Shown here: piece by piece, positions 30,583 through 41,337 of the stretch | Position numbering within the stretch: position 1 is the stretch's first letter | Layout: every line of letters starts with the position of its first letter | Origin: Gammaproteobacteria bacterium | GTDB taxonomy: Bacteria > Pseudomonadota > Gammaproteobacteria > JABHGC01 | Assembly (NCBI GenBank): GCA_027077805.1 | Contig: JALWTS010000028.1 | Span: forward strand, 1-64,000 | Length of the DNA: 64,000 bases | Direction of reading: 5' to 3' | Notes under the pieces: model-generated | The model's database searches: none | The model's input: only the letters and a program-made list of their open reading frames with translations | What the model was told of the DNA's origin: nothing | Made by a program: the position numbers and the translations under genes

Positions 30583-32765
30583 AGTGATTTTTTTTGCAGT
30601 ACAATACCTGCCAATGGTGGTAGGCTAATTTCTACGGAACACGTCTGGTTCATCCAATTGATGTTTTCAGTTGGAATATCACAACCATTACTAACATTGC
30701 TACCACCATAATAGTCCGAATCGGAATTTAATATTTCTTGATATTCTCCTGCTTGAGGTAAACCAATACGGTAATGATGCCGTACCACTGGGGTAAAATT
30801 AAGTATAATAATTAATTGTTGTTCTTGATGCTGACGTTGGTAAACTAAGATGGATTGGGCACTATCATGGCAATCTATCCAGCGAAAGCCTTGACGATCA
30901 AAATCACTGCGATGTAAACAGGCATGGTTTTTGTAAAGTTGGTTAAGATCAGTCACTAGGGTTTTGATGCCTTGGTGTAATGGATATTGCAGTAAGTCCC
31001 AATTCAGGGCTTGATATTCCTGCCATTCATTGCTTTGGGCAAATTCTCCGCCCATGAATAAGAGTTTTTTACCTGGATAGGTGAACATATACAAATAAAG
31101 CAATCTTAAGTTAGCAAATTGTTGCCATTGATCCCCTGGCATTTTATTGAGTAGCGAACGTTTTTGATGTACGACTTCATCATGTGATAAGGCAATGACA
31201 AAATTTTCACTAAAGGCATAGAGTAAACCAAAGGTAAGTTTATCATGGTGATAATGGCGATAAATTGGATCTTTTTCCATATATTCTAAAGTATCATTCA
31301 TCCAACCCATATTCCATTTCATGCTAAATCCTAAGCCCCCTAACCAAGTAGGACGGGTAACTTGTGGCCATGCGGTGGATTCTTCCGCTATCATCATGAC
31401 CCCTGCAAAACGTTCCGCCACAATATGATTCAGTTCTTGCAAAAATGCAATGGCTTCTAAGTTTTCACGACCCCCATATTTATTGGGTAACCATTGATTC
31501 GCCTCACGGGAATAATCTAAGTATAACATTGAGGCAACCGCATCTACTCTTAAGCCATCAATGTGATATTCTTCTAGCCAGTAAATGGCATTGCTGATCA
31601 GAAAGTTTTTCACTTCAAAACGACCATAATTAAAAATTAAGGTCCCCCAATCTTGATGTTCGCCTAGTCTAGGGTCTTCGTGTTCATAGAGTGCTGAGCC
31701 GTTAAATCGTGCCAAGCCATGGGCATCTTTAGGAAAATGGGCAGGCACCCAATCCATGATAACCCCAATATGATGTTGATGGCAATAATCAACAAAATAA
31801 CGAAAATCATCGGCATTCCCATAACGACTGCTGGGGGCAAAATAACCTGTGACTTGGTATCCCCAAGATTCATCTAAAGGATATTCTGTGATGGGGAGTA
31901 ATTCAATATGAGTAAACCCCATTTCTCGTACATAATCCACTAGTTTTGTCGCCAGTTGTCGATAGTTTACTTTCCCATTTTCAGGGATTTGCCAAGAGCC
32001 AATATGCAGTTCATAGATTGAAATGGCTTGTTGAGAGTAGGCTTGTTGTTGGCGTTGTTGTCGCCAATGCGTATCTTGCCATTGATAATCAGAGTCAGCG
32101 ATAATTTTAGAAGCGGTATTCGGTCTCATTTCAAAGGCTTGGGCATAGGGGTCTGATTTTAGAAAAACCTCACCTGCTGGGCTACGAATTTCAAATTTGT
32201 ACAGTGTATCCATAGCTAATTCAGGGATAAATAATTCCCATACCCCGCTGCCACCTCGAATTCGCATGGGATGACGACGCCCATCCCAATCATTAAAATC
32301 ACCGACAACGCTAACACGTTCAACATTCGGTACCCAAACCGCAAATAAAATGCCTTTAATATGATCAACCATATGGGGATGGGCACCTAAGAAGCGGTAA
32401 ATATGTAAGTGTTTACCCTGAGCAAATAAATGCAGATCAAAGTCATTAAGTTGCGGTGGAAAACTGTAAGGGTCATAAATTTCATGAATTTGATTGTGGT
32501 AATCTTGCCACTGAATGCGATAAGGCAGTTGTGAGGATTCGAGTTTGCCTTGCCAAATAAATATATCGGTATCATCTATGCGTTGAAAAGGGGGGTGTTG
32601 ATGACGTGCTAAATAAACTGCTTTTGCTTGGGGACAATGAAAGCGAATAATATCTTGGTCTTGATAATGATGTTTACCCAAAACTTGAAAGGGATCATGA
32701 TGCCTTGCTTGGGTAATTTTTTTTAGATCAGGATCAAAGTGTTGCGGTAATAAGGTTGATTTCAT
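30579..32765 (-). CDS. glgB: 1,4-alpha-glucan branching enzyme
   Basis: GlgB (GH13) introduces alpha-1,6 branches into glycogen. The ~728-residue protein has two N-terminal CBM48-type modules and the GH13 catalytic barrel: '[13 protein letters not shown]' (region I), '[19 protein letters not shown]' (region II, nucleophile Asp), '[16 protein letters not shown]' (region III, Glu) and '[15 protein letters not shown]' (region IV, transition-state Asp). The ATG at 32765 is used; a TTG two codons earlier is less likely. It is divergent from glgC across ~100 bp. Its stop overlaps the start of the DNR-like regulator, an unusual pairing. Confidence 0.97.
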   Translation of the reverse strand: MKSTLLPQHFDPDLKKITQARHHDPFQVLGKHHYQDQDIIRFHCPQAKAVYLARHQHPPFQRIDDTDIFIWQGKLESSQLPYRIQWQDYHNQIHEIYDPYSFPPQLNDFDLHLFAQGKHLHIYRFLGAHPHMVDHIKGILFAVWVPNVERVSVVGDFNDWDGRRHPMRIRGGSGVWELFIPELAMDTLYKFEIRSPAGEVFLKSDPYAQAFEMRPNTASKIIADSDYQWQDTHWRQQRQQQAYSQQAISIYELHIGSWQIPENGKVNYRQLATKLVDYVREMGFTHIELLPITEYPLDESWGYQVTGYFAPSSRYGNADDFRYFVDYCHQHHIGVIMDWVPAHFPKDAHGLARFNGSALYEHEDPRLGEHQDWGTLIFNYGRFEVKNFLISNAIYWLEEYHIDGLRVDAVASMLYLDYSREANQWLPNKYGGRENLEAIAFLQELNHIVAERFAGVMMIAEESTAWPQVTRPTWLGGLGFSMKWNMGWMNDTLEYMEKDPIYRHYHHDKLTFGLLYAFSENFVIALSHDEVVHQKRSLLNKMPGDQWQQFANLRLLYLYMFTYPGKKLLFMGGEFAQSNEWQEYQALNWDLLQYPLHQGIKTLVTDLNQLYKNHACLHRSDFDRQGFRWIDCHDSAQSILVYQRQHQEQQLIIILNFTPVVRHHYRIGLPQAGEYQEILNSDSDYYGGSNVSNGCDIPTENINWMNQTCSVEISLPPLAGIVLQKKSL

Positions 32766-32872
32766 AAGCAATTCGGTTAAATTATTTGGTCATAATGACA
32801 TCATGTTATCACATCGTGGTCATAGGATGACTACTTTCTATATTCTTTAATAAATATTAATGAGAACGTACC

Positions 32873-34141
32873 ATGAATAAAAATACCGATCCCAGATTTG
32901 TCAGTCGTTTGACCAGAGATACTTTAGCATTAATTTTAGCAGGCGGTCGAGGGTCTCGACTGCACGATATGACGTTATGGCGTGCGAAACCTGCGGTGCC
33001 TTTCGGAGGCAAATTCCGTATTATTGATTTTCCATTGTCTAACTGTGTCAATTCAGGCATTCGGCGTATTGGGGTAGTAACACAATATAAAGCCCATTCA
33101 TTAATTCGGCATATTCAGAAAGGGTGGGGGTTTTTGCGTGGGGAATTTAATGAATTTGTCGAATTATTACCTGCACAACAACGGATTGCGGATGATTGGT
33201 ATACGGGGACAGCCAATGCCGTTTACCAAAATTTAGATATTATTCGCCGTCATAATCCTGAGTATGTATTAATTCTGGCAGGCGATCATGTTTATAAAAT
33301 GGATTATGGCACAATGGTTGCCCATCATGTCGAAAAGCAGGCCGATGTTACTATTGCTTGTATGGAAGTCCCTTTGGAGCAAGCAAAAGCATTTGGTGTC
33401 ATGACCGCAGATAATCATGGTCGTATTGTGGAATTTACCGAGAAACCGACACACCCAAAACCAATGCCAGACAAAGCAAACAAAGCATTAGCTTCTATGG
33501 GGATTTATGTGTTTAATACTAAATTTTTATATGAGCAATTGATCAAAGATGCGGATGATTCTCGCTCACATCACGATTTTGGCAAAGATATTATTCCGAA
33601 TAGTATTGCGAAATATCGAGTAATGTCCTATCCTTGTTATGATGACAGTGGTTGTAAACAAAATTATTGGCGAGATGTGGGTACGATTGATTCCTTATGG
33701 GAAGCGAATTTAGAGTTAATTGGCGTCACACCTGAGTTAAATCTTTATGATAATCATTGGCCCATTTGGACGTATCAAGAACAACTCCCCCCTGCTAAGT
33801 TTATATTTGATGATGATGATAGACGTGGTATGGCAGTGGATTCAATGGTGTCAGGTGGCTGTATTATCTCGGGTGCCGTGGTAAGACATTCTTTATTATT
33901 CTCTAATGTTAGAGTGAATTCTTATTCGGAAGTCAATAATTCGGTGATTTTGCCTGATGTGGATGTCGGGCGACGTTGTCGGATTAACAAGGCATTAATT
34001 GATCGTGGCTGTAAAATTGCTGCGGATACGGTGATTGGTGAAGATATTGAACAGGATAAACAACGATTTTATGTGTCACCGAAAGGGGTCGTATTAGTAA
34101 CTCCAGAAATGTTAGGACAGCAGTTACACTTTTTGCGTTAG
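32873..34141 (+). CDS. glgC: Glucose-1-phosphate adenylyltransferase
   Basis: GlgC makes ADP-glucose from glucose 1-phosphate and ATP, the committed step of glycogen synthesis. The 422-residue protein shows the nucleotidyltransferase start '[17 protein letters not shown]' (~21), '[20 protein letters not shown]' (~42), '[15 protein letters not shown]' (~131), '[12 protein letters not shown]', and a C-terminal left-handed beta-helix ('[20 protein letters not shown]'). Length and motifs match the bacterial allosteric enzyme. It heads a plus-strand run with the GH57 enzyme and malQ. Confidence 0.97.
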   Translation: MNKNTDPRFVSRLTRDTLALILAGGRGSRLHDMTLWRAKPAVPFGGKFRIIDFPLSNCVNSGIRRIGVVTQYKAHSLIRHIQKGWGFLRGEFNEFVELLPAQQRIADDWYTGTANAVYQNLDIIRRHNPEYVLILAGDHVYKMDYGTMVAHHVEKQADVTIACMEVPLEQAKAFGVMTADNHGRIVEFTEKPTHPKPMPDKANKALASMGIYVFNTKFLYEQLIKDADDSRSHHDFGKDIIPNSIAKYRVMSYPCYDDSGCKQNYWRDVGTIDSLWEANLELIGVTPELNLYDNHWPIWTYQEQLPPAKFIFDDDDRRGMAVDSMVSGGCIISGAVVRHSLLFSNVRVNSYSEVNNSVILPDVDVGRRCRINKALIDRGCKIAADTVIGEDIEQDKQRFYVSPKGVVLVTPEMLGQQLHFLR

Positions 34142-34178
34142 TTTTAGGTTTTTATCACTACAAATTTTGGGACTCAAT

Positions 34179-35873
34179 ATGGCATTACCTGTGGTTTTAT
34201 GTTGGCATATGCATCAGCCTGAATATCGAGATGCGTTTACTAGAGAATATCATTTGCCTTGGACGTATTTGCATGCGATTAAAGATTATATTGATATGGC
34301 GGCTCATATTGAGGCAACACCGGGTGCTTGTGCGGTAGTGAATTTTGTGCCGACATTATTAGAACAAATTGATGATTATGCCATTCAAGTGAATGATTTT
34401 TTGCAATATGGTAAGCCGATTCAAGACCCATTGCTGGCTGCCTTGTCTTATCGTAATCTTCCTAATCACAAAGGCTATCGTCGTTCCTTATTAAATGCTT
34501 GTTTAAAAGCGAATCGCCGTTATTTAATTGAACCCTTTCCTGCATTCAAACGCTTGGCCGATTTAGCCCAGTTAGTTGATTGTGATGACGAAATTATTTG
34601 TTATTATAATGAACAGTATTTTGTGGATATTTTAGTATGGTATCATTTAGCTTGGCTGGGTGAAACCGTTAGGCGTAAAGATATTCGAGTAATTGAGTTA
34701 TTGAATCAACAGCTTAATTATCATTGGGAAGATCGTTATCAGTTACTACAAGTTATTGCGGAATTATTAGCCAATATTATTCCGCATTATCGTTATTTAG
34801 CAGAGCAAGGCAAAGTTGAATTATCAATGACCCCTTATGCCCATCCCATTTTGCCCTTATTACTTGATTTAAATATCGCACGCCAAGCACAACCCGATGT
34901 CTTATTACCGAATGATTTAAATTATGCGGGCGGTAAACAACGAGTTGAATGGCATATTAAAAAAGGTTTAGAAGTCTTTCAGCATTATTTTGGCTTTACT
35001 CCCAAAGGGTGTTGGCCTTCAGAGGGGGGGATCAGTGATGAAAGTGTGCAATTATTAGAACAGTACCAATTTCAATGGGTGGCCAGTGGTCAATCGGTGT
35101 TACATAATAGTTTGCAAGCAAGCACCCATACACAAGCTCTATCACATGGTTGGATGCATACACCCTATCAATTCCAGCAAGGAAAAATGTATTGTTTTTT
35201 TCGGGATGATGGTTTGTCTGATTTGATTGGCTTTCATTATTCGGAATGGAACGCCAAAGATGCGGTGAATGATTTTATTCAAAATTTGCAAAATATTTAT
35301 CATTCAAATCAAGGTCGAGATGATTGTTTGGTATCCATTATTTTAGACGGTGAAAATGCGTGGGAGTATTATCCCGAAAATGGCTACAATTTTTTATCGC
35401 AACTCTACCAAGCATTAGTCGCACATCCTGACATTCGTTTAACCACTTTTAGTCAGTATATGGAACAAGCCCATCCATTACCAAAATTATCAACTATTGT
35501 CGCAGGCAGTTGGGTTTATGGGACGTTTTCCACATGGATTGGCGATAGAGATAAAAATCGAGGCTGGGAAATGTTAATTGAAGCCAAGCAAGTGTTTGAT
35601 CAAAAGCGAAAACAAAATCATTGGCCCTATTATCAATTGCAAGAAATTGAACGGCAATTAGCCATTTGTGAAGGCTCAGATTGGTTTTGGTGGTTTGGGG
35701 ATTATAACCCTGCCGAATCGGTCAAAGATTTTGAACGTTTATTTCGTTCTCATTTATCACGTTTATACCAACTAATGGGTATTAAAGCCCCTGAGTATTT
35801 AACGCATAGTTTTACTTATGGTGGTGGGGCTATTCAAGAACGAGGTGGGGTGATGCGGCGAGGCAGTCAGTAA
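34179..35873 (+). CDS. GH57 family glycoside hydrolase (amylase/4-alpha-glucanotransferase type)
   Basis: The 564-residue protein starts with the GH57 block 'VVLCWHMHQPEYRD' and carries the nucleophile motif 'GCWPSEGGISDESV' (~288) and the acid/base region 'FFRDDGLSDLIGFHYSEW' (~348). It also has 'LDGENAWEYYPENGYNFL' (~390). GH57 enzymes act on alpha-glucans as amylases, amylopullulanases or branching enzymes. The ATG at 34179 is chosen because GGGA lies upstream and the HMHQP motif then sits about 10 residues in; a TTG at 34167 is less likely. It lies between glgC and malQ, pointing to glycogen turnover. Exact specificity is not determined by these motifs. Confidence 0.9.
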   Translation: MALPVVLCWHMHQPEYRDAFTREYHLPWTYLHAIKDYIDMAAHIEATPGACAVVNFVPTLLEQIDDYAIQVNDFLQYGKPIQDPLLAALSYRNLPNHKGYRRSLLNACLKANRRYLIEPFPAFKRLADLAQLVDCDDEIICYYNEQYFVDILVWYHLAWLGETVRRKDIRVIELLNQQLNYHWEDRYQLLQVIAELLANIIPHYRYLAEQGKVELSMTPYAHPILPLLLDLNIARQAQPDVLLPNDLNYAGGKQRVEWHIKKGLEVFQHYFGFTPKGCWPSEGGISDESVQLLEQYQFQWVASGQSVLHNSLQASTHTQALSHGWMHTPYQFQQGKMYCFFRDDGLSDLIGFHYSEWNAKDAVNDFIQNLQNIYHSNQGRDDCLVSIILDGENAWEYYPENGYNFLSQLYQALVAHPDIRLTTFSQYMEQAHPLPKLSTIVAGSWVYGTFSTWIGDRDKNRGWEMLIEAKQVFDQKRKQNHWPYYQLQEIERQLAICEGSDWFWWFGDYNPAESVKDFERLFRSHLSRLYQLMGIKAPEYLTHSFTYGGGAIQERGGVMRRGSQ

Positions 35874-35915
35874 TTAATCGTCGCAAATTAATGATTTGCA
35901 ATGGAGTGCAGGTGA

Positions 35916-37355
35916 GTGGCAGTATCGATATTAGAAACTAGACAGGCAGGATTATTACTACATCCTAGTTCTTTACCGAAAGCGTCTTTAGGCAAAGATG
36001 CCTATCGTTTTATTGATTTTTTGGTGGCATCGGGTTTAAGTATTTGGCAAGTATTACCCATAGGGCCAACCCATAGTGACGGTTCGCCGTATCAAACCTT
36101 ATCCGTTCATGCGGGTAATCTCGCATTAATTGATTTGTTGGATTTAGAACAACTCGGGTGGTTGAGCATTGATAATAGTTTAAGCCAGTACCAAAATCTT
36201 AGTCATGCGTTTCAAGGCTTTCAACAACAAGCAAGCCAAACTCAACAACAACAGTTTCAACAGTTTCAGCGTAAACACCAACATTGGTTAGCTGATTATG
36301 CGTTATACCAAGCCTGTAAACAACAATATCAAAATCAACCTTGGTGGTTATGGCCAGTGTCCATACGCTTACGTCAGTTAGATGCCATACAACAACATCA
36401 ACAACAATTAGCCGATAGTATTAAACTAGAATGTTTTATTCAGTTTATATTTTTTCAGCAATGGCTAAAGCTAAAAAGCTATGCTAATCAACATAAAGTG
36501 CAAATTTTTGGTGATATGCCGATTTTTGTGGCTTATGATAGTGCCGATGTTTGGGCGTATCAGCAAGGATTTTTATTAGACGAACAAGGACAACTAAGGG
36601 TTGTGGCAGGTGTCCCACCTGATTATTTTTCTGCCACTGGTCAGCGTTGGGGCAATCCATTGTATAATTGGCAGGTCTTAGAAGCCAATGATTTTTTATG
36701 GTGGAAACAACGCTTGGCCACCCAGTTATTATTATTTGATTGGGTTAGAATTGATCATTTTCGTGGGTTTGAGGCTTATTGGGAAATCCCAGCCGAAAAT
36801 GATGATGCTCGTTCTGGACGTTGGATTAAAGCCCCTGGTGATAAACTATTTGCGAGTTTACAGCAATATTTTCCTAAATTACCGTTAATCGCCGAAGATT
36901 TAGGCGTGATTACACCCGAAGTCGAAGTATTACGCTGTAAGTATCGTTTACCTGGTATGAAAGTATTACAATTTGCCTTTGATCATAACCCTCATAATGT
37001 CCACTTGCCTTATCACTATCAAGCCGATGCAATTGTTTATACAGGAACGCATGATAATAATACTAGTCTAGGCTGGTTTTTAGAATTACCTCCTGAGCAA
37101 CAACATTATACCTTTGAGTATTTAGGTCGTTCTTCTGAAACCATGCCTTGGCCATTAATTCGTTGTGCTTTCGCCTCAGTGGCAAGTTGGGCGATCATTC
37201 CTATGCAGGATATTTTAGAGCTAGATGCGCAACATCGTATGAATACTCCGGGAACTGTTTTAGGTAACTGGCAATGGCAATTTCAATGGCAACAAATTTC
37301 GGTACATTTGGCAGAGAGGGTGCGGTATTTAGTGACGTTGTATGGGCGGCATTGA
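35916..37355 (+). CDS. malQ: 4-alpha-glucanotransferase (amylomaltase)
   Basis: MalQ (GH77) transfers maltodextrin segments between glucans and releases glucose. The 479-residue protein shows 'GLLLHPSSLP' at the N-terminus, 'WQVLPIGPTHSDGSPYQTLS' (~44), 'VRIDHFRGFEAYWEIP' (nucleophile Asp, ~278), 'LIAEDLGVITPEVE' (acid/base Glu, ~327) and 'YTGTHDNNTSLGWF' (~378). It starts at a GTG at 35916 preceded by GGAG about 10 bases upstream. It is the last gene of the glgC-GH57-malQ run and would recycle short oligosaccharides left by phosphorolysis. Confidence 0.96.
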   Translation: MAVSILETRQAGLLLHPSSLPKASLGKDAYRFIDFLVASGLSIWQVLPIGPTHSDGSPYQTLSVHAGNLALIDLLDLEQLGWLSIDNSLSQYQNLSHAFQGFQQQASQTQQQQFQQFQRKHQHWLADYALYQACKQQYQNQPWWLWPVSIRLRQLDAIQQHQQQLADSIKLECFIQFIFFQQWLKLKSYANQHKVQIFGDMPIFVAYDSADVWAYQQGFLLDEQGQLRVVAGVPPDYFSATGQRWGNPLYNWQVLEANDFLWWKQRLATQLLLFDWVRIDHFRGFEAYWEIPAENDDARSGRWIKAPGDKLFASLQQYFPKLPLIAEDLGVITPEVEVLRCKYRLPGMKVLQFAFDHNPHNVHLPYHYQADAIVYTGTHDNNTSLGWFLELPPEQQHYTFEYLGRSSETMPWPLIRCAFASVASWAIIPMQDILELDAQHRMNTPGTVLGNWQWQFQWQQISVHLAERVRYLVTLYGRH

Positions 37356-37606
37356 TTCGTTATTATGTTATAATAATTTTTTCTTAAAAGGAAAAAAGCA
37401 GACGATTCTAATGGAATATTACTGGTTTAGTTCGTATTTTAGGTAGATTGACTGTTAAAGAACGATAGTTTGTTCGTTAGCTGATTAAATAAAAAACATA
37501 TTTGCTCCTAATAGATAATTCTAATGCTTGGATTATTTTTTTTATTATGCTAGTCTTTGCGTGTTTAATTTTTCAAAAACTGACAAAAAAGGATAAGGAT
37601 GAGAAA

Positions 37607-37945
37607 ATGAAGGTTTGTAGCACGATTAAAGGATTTTGTTTAACTAATACCATTGCTTCTCATGTAAGTGCGGCATTAGGAATAGGATTATTTATCACTA
37701 CAATTTTGAGTTTATTACAATATCATACGGTACTAATCACATGGTTAGTTGATAGTATTTTGTTCAATGGTTTAATCTTAGGGGCAGGTTTAGGTCTTGA
37801 TGTCTTATTAATTGCTGGCTTGTTATGTTTAGGCTTTTCAGAATGTTCTAAACAGGATAACGCCTATAGAGAATCTTATAAAGGCGGTAGAACACCTGTG
37901 CTTTCTGGGGAAGAATTAGTGGTATTAGGGCGTAAGCCTCGTTAA
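37607..37945 (+). CDS. Small membrane protein of unknown function
   Basis: I do not recognise this gene. From the ATG at 37607, which has an AAGGATGAG ribosome-binding sequence, it encodes 112 residues with two or three hydrophobic segments ('AALGIGLFITTILSLL', 'ILFNGLILGAGLGLDVLLIAGLLCLGF') and a polar C-terminus ending 'SGEELVVLGRKPR'. The frame stays open upstream to a TTG at 37502, and that extension would add another hydrophobic helix, so the N-terminus is uncertain. It stands alone between malQ and the convergent histidine kinase gene, overlapping the latter by 4 bp. The ~150-250 bp upstream are AT-rich, and I see no clear terminator or second gene there. Confidence 0.5.
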   Translation: MKVCSTIKGFCLTNTIASHVSAALGIGLFITTILSLLQYHTVLITWLVDSILFNGLILGAGLGLDVLLIAGLLCLGFSECSKQDNAYRESYKGGRTPVLSGEELVVLGRKPR

Positions 37946-39207
37946 TTGAATGACTTAAAAACCGGCACTTGAGGCAAGTGTAATACAAAAGTTGAACCTT
38001 GATTGATATTACTATTGACCTCAATGTGGCCACCTAATAATTTTATATAAGAATAAGTTAACGCTAGACCTAAACCTGTCCCACCATAGTTTTTTGCGAT
38101 ACTGCTATCGGTTTGGGTGTAGGCGTGAAATAATTGTTGTATTTGCTTAAAGGACATACCTTTGCCTGTGTCTTTCACTTCAAAAATAATCCATTTTGTG
38201 TCATTAATTTGATTTTCTGTGATAGTTAAGTAAATTTCCCCGTTTTTCGTAAATTTACAGGCATTGCTTAATAAATTAATCAAGCATTGTCTAAGTTTCG
38301 TCATGTCGGTAGTTATCTTATCAAGCGTTGGAGCAATATTGAAATAAAATTGGTTTTGGTTTTTATTGAGCAAAGGTTTAATGATAGTGGCAATTTTTTG
38401 TAGTAATAGTTCTAATTTAAAGTCTTCGTTGTGAACTTGCATTTTTCCAGCTTGAATTTTCGATAAATTTAATAAGTTATTGATTAAGTCCAATAGTTCA
38501 GTGCCAACATTATGAATGACTTGGGCATCAGTAATATATTCATCATGACCCATATCTGTGGCTTTTTCTTGTAGCAATTCGGTATAACCTAAAATGGCAT
38601 GTAATGGTGTTCTAAGCTCATGACTCATTTCCGCTAATAAATCATTTTGGGATTTTTTGCAGTGTAGGGCATCGTTTAATGCCATGGTTAATTCACTGGT
38701 ACAACTTAAACAAGCCCCTAGCATATCCGTTGTTTTCCTTAAACGAGAACTCATGGTTTTAGACAATTTCCAAAAAATTCTTAAACACAAGTCGGCATGG
38801 TTTTTCGCAATTTGATCTAAAGCGGAACGGGAATATAACAACAAAATACATTGTTCTGTGGCAATTCCTGTGGCAGAAAAAGGCAATTCATCAATAATCG
38901 ACATTTCACCTAAGGTTTTACCTTGTTCAATTCTGGCAATGGTTTTATTAGCGACTGAGGTTTTTTTATAAATATCTACGCTACCTTTTAATAATAAACA
39001 CATATAACCAGAATCACGACCTTCATCAATCACAATAGTATTTTTATCGACATGATAAACATCACCATAAGGTAATATTTCTTGTAGTTCTTCTATAGTA
39101 AAGTCTATAAATAGCTCTGTTTGTTGTAACATCAATAGCAAATCGGATTGCCAATCAGATGTTTGGGGAATAGGTTTGAAATTGTTAATAGTGAAGTGAG
39201 TAGTCAT
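37942..39207 (-). CDS. Sensor histidine kinase with N-terminal cyclic-nucleotide-binding domain
   Basis: The 421-residue protein starts with a CNB (Crp-like) domain (~25-145: 'DEGRDSGYMCLLLKGSVDIY', 'TLGEMSIIDELPFSATGIA') with no DNA-binding helix. A linker leads into a HisKA dimerisation domain with 'EMSHELRTPLHAILGYTELL' (~191-210) and a HATPase_c domain with N box 'LINLLSNACKFT', G1 box 'KDTGKGMSF' and G2 box 'YGGTGLGLALTYS'. No membrane segment or receiver domain is present. It is probably a cytoplasmic kinase responding to a small ligand. It follows a second histidine kinase by ~9 bp and lies downstream of glgP. No response regulator is adjacent. Confidence 0.88.
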   Translation of the reverse strand: MTTHFTINNFKPIPQTSDWQSDLLLMLQQTELFIDFTIEELQEILPYGDVYHVDKNTIVIDEGRDSGYMCLLLKGSVDIYKKTSVANKTIARIEQGKTLGEMSIIDELPFSATGIATEQCILLLYSRSALDQIAKNHADLCLRIFWKLSKTMSSRLRKTTDMLGACLSCTSELTMALNDALHCKKSQNDLLAEMSHELRTPLHAILGYTELLQEKATDMGHDEYITDAQVIHNVGTELLDLINNLLNLSKIQAGKMQVHNEDFKLELLLQKIATIIKPLLNKNQNQFYFNIAPTLDKITTDMTKLRQCLINLLSNACKFTKNGEIYLTITENQINDTKWIIFEVKDTGKGMSFKQIQQLFHAYTQTDSSIAKNYGGTGLGLALTYSYIKLLGGHIEVNSNINQGSTFVLHLPQVPVFKSFN

Positions 39208-39215
39208 TGTTGGTT

Positions 39216-41258
39216 TTATTCGTCTTTATTAGTTTTTCTTGCTTTTTCTAGTCCTGAATCAGGACTTAAAATAGGTAATTTGACAATAAATAAAGCACCT
39301 TTGCCTAATTCACTTTCAACATAAATATCACCTTGCATCATACGACACAAATGTTGTGTTATGGTTAATCCTAATCCAGTGCCTTCATATTTTCTGGTTT
39401 TTGAATGATCTGCTTGGGTAAAAGGCTGAAATAATTCTATGATTTTCTGTGGATCAATGCCAATGCCCGAGTCTTGGATTTTAAAATAGTAATCGTTTTT
39501 ATCCTGCTCTATGCTAAAGATTATTTTACCCTGATGGGTAAATTTGCAAGAATTGCTTAATAGATTTAATAATATTTGATATAGTTTGGTGCTGTCAGTA
39601 TAAAAATTGTCTTTGACATGATAATTCACTTCCAGCGTATTGCCTTGTTTTTCTAATAAAGGTTTAATTGTATCAACCGTATGTTGAATAAGGGGATACA
39701 ATGATATATTCTCCCATTGCAGTGTTATTTTTCCTGCCTCAATTTTCGATAAATCTAAAATATCGCTGATAATCATTAATAAGTGGTTAGCTGCTGCTTG
39801 GATTCTCATTAAATCTTCTTGGTAACTCGCACCGTTTAATTCTTGCATTTCCTCTTCTAGTAAACCACAATAACCAATGATAGTATGCAGTGGTGTTCTA
39901 AGTTCATGACTCATATTCGCTAAGAAATTACTCTTGGTTTTATTGGCTTGATCCGCTTTTTTACGTTCGATTTCTAATTCATTAATCCTTGCTTGTAAAA
40001 TTTGATTTAAATCTTTAATTTTCTTCTGTTTTTCTTCTAATGATTGATTGGCTAGATTAAGTTCAGTCGTATAATCATCAATTCTTTGATAAACCGTATT
40101 TAATGCTTGAATAATGTCTTTAAATTCGTGATGATTTTGTAAGGAGATGCGGGTAATATTTAAACATTGATTTTCATCGCTTCTCACGCTGTTTAGTATC
40201 GCTTCAAGAATTTCTTGCAATGGTGAAAATAATACTTGCAATAGCAGTAACATTGATAAAATAAAAAACAGAGAAATAAACATTCCTACTTTAAGATTTT
40301 TAGCAGAAATGGCATCGATTTCTAAAGTAATATCTTTTTTAGGAATTAATAGACCGAATATCATGCCAATATCAGATAAGGCATAGTAAACATTATAGGG
40401 CTTGTTATCAATATTGACCTTATAGGAACGTATGGTGGTTGTTTTCGTCTCTGGGGTTTGTGGGTGGTTTCTTAATCTTGTCGTCCAATCAAATAAATCA
40501 ATATTTTGCATCACTGCGGAATGATTTTTAGGATAACTGATAAATTGATTGCTTTGCGTATCAATTAAAAATGGATACGAATTTGGGGTCAGTTTCACTT
40601 TATCAATAAAATCCGTTATTTCTTTTAATGCCCAATCGACTGTGCTTAAGCCAATAATATGTCTTTGAGTATCATACATAAAGCCATCAACCGTAATCAT
40701 TAATGCCTTAGAGCCTGCTTCATCATAGTAAGGTTTCGTCCAATAAAATTGTTTCGCACGAGCTTGTTGCCGTGTCCAATTTAAAGGTAAGGCATGGAGA
40801 TACCAATCTTGCCGATGATAGTCATACTCAGGGGTATTTAATTCCCAAGTGAATATAATTTTTTGTTGTTGTCGGTACACATAAGGGCCGAAATATCGTT
40901 TGTGTTTATCATAACGATAAGGTTCATACCAGATGCCACCACCAATGGATTCAGGTAAATGGGCAAAGTTTTGTTGCAAAAAATTTTGAAATTGTGGCAC
41001 TAAATTCATATCAGGATGTTGTTGTTTGAGTTGCCATAAATTTTCACCGACAATGGCCATAAGTCTGACATTATGTTCCATGGTGTCTGTGAGAGCATTG
41101 ATTTTTGCTAAATTGTGGTAAAATAATTCTTTAATTTGGCGTTGATGGGTCTGGGTTAAGGCCTGTTTGGTATATTGATGATTGTAAAATATGAGAATAG
41201 AATATCCCAATAATTCTAGTAGCAATGCAAACAGTAGAACCCTAGCCTTAATGCTCAT
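39216..41258 (-). CDS. Membrane sensor histidine kinase with periplasmic Cache-like domain
   Basis: A 680-residue kinase with an N-terminal membrane segment ('VLLFALLLELLGYSILIFY') and a ~280-residue periplasmic region of double-Cache type ('GGIWYEPYRYDKHKRYFGPY', 'GLSTVDWALKEITDFI'). A second membrane segment ('VGMFISLFFILSMLLLLQVL'), a coiled linker (~415-450), a HisKA domain with 'NMSHELRTPLHTIIGYCGLL' and a HATPase_c domain ('LLNLLSNSCKFT', 'QDSGIGIDP', 'YEGTGLGLTITQH') follow. Cache domains usually bind small extracellular ligands such as carboxylates or amino acids; the ligand here is unknown. It lies between glgP and the CNB-kinase on the same strand, likely co-transcribed with both. 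Confidence 0.88.
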   Translation of the reverse strand: MSIKARVLLFALLLELLGYSILIFYNHQYTKQALTQTHQRQIKELFYHNLAKINALTDTMEHNVRLMAIVGENLWQLKQQHPDMNLVPQFQNFLQQNFAHLPESIGGGIWYEPYRYDKHKRYFGPYVYRQQQKIIFTWELNTPEYDYHRQDWYLHALPLNWTRQQARAKQFYWTKPYYDEAGSKALMITVDGFMYDTQRHIIGLSTVDWALKEITDFIDKVKLTPNSYPFLIDTQSNQFISYPKNHSAVMQNIDLFDWTTRLRNHPQTPETKTTTIRSYKVNIDNKPYNVYYALSDIGMIFGLLIPKKDITLEIDAISAKNLKVGMFISLFFILSMLLLLQVLFSPLQEILEAILNSVRSDENQCLNITRISLQNHHEFKDIIQALNTVYQRIDDYTTELNLANQSLEEKQKKIKDLNQILQARINELEIERKKADQANKTKSNFLANMSHELRTPLHTIIGYCGLLEEEMQELNGASYQEDLMRIQAAANHLLMIISDILDLSKIEAGKITLQWENISLYPLIQHTVDTIKPLLEKQGNTLEVNYHVKDNFYTDSTKLYQILLNLLSNSCKFTHQGKIIFSIEQDKNDYYFKIQDSGIGIDPQKIIELFQPFTQADHSKTRKYEGTGLGLTITQHLCRMMQGDIYVESELGKGALFIVKLPILSPDSGLEKARKTNKDE

Positions 41259-41337
41259 AAAATTATAATTCCTAGAAATATTAATATTGTTGTTATTATG
41301 ACAGTTAAGGCTAGTGTAGTTGATCTTTACAAAATTG

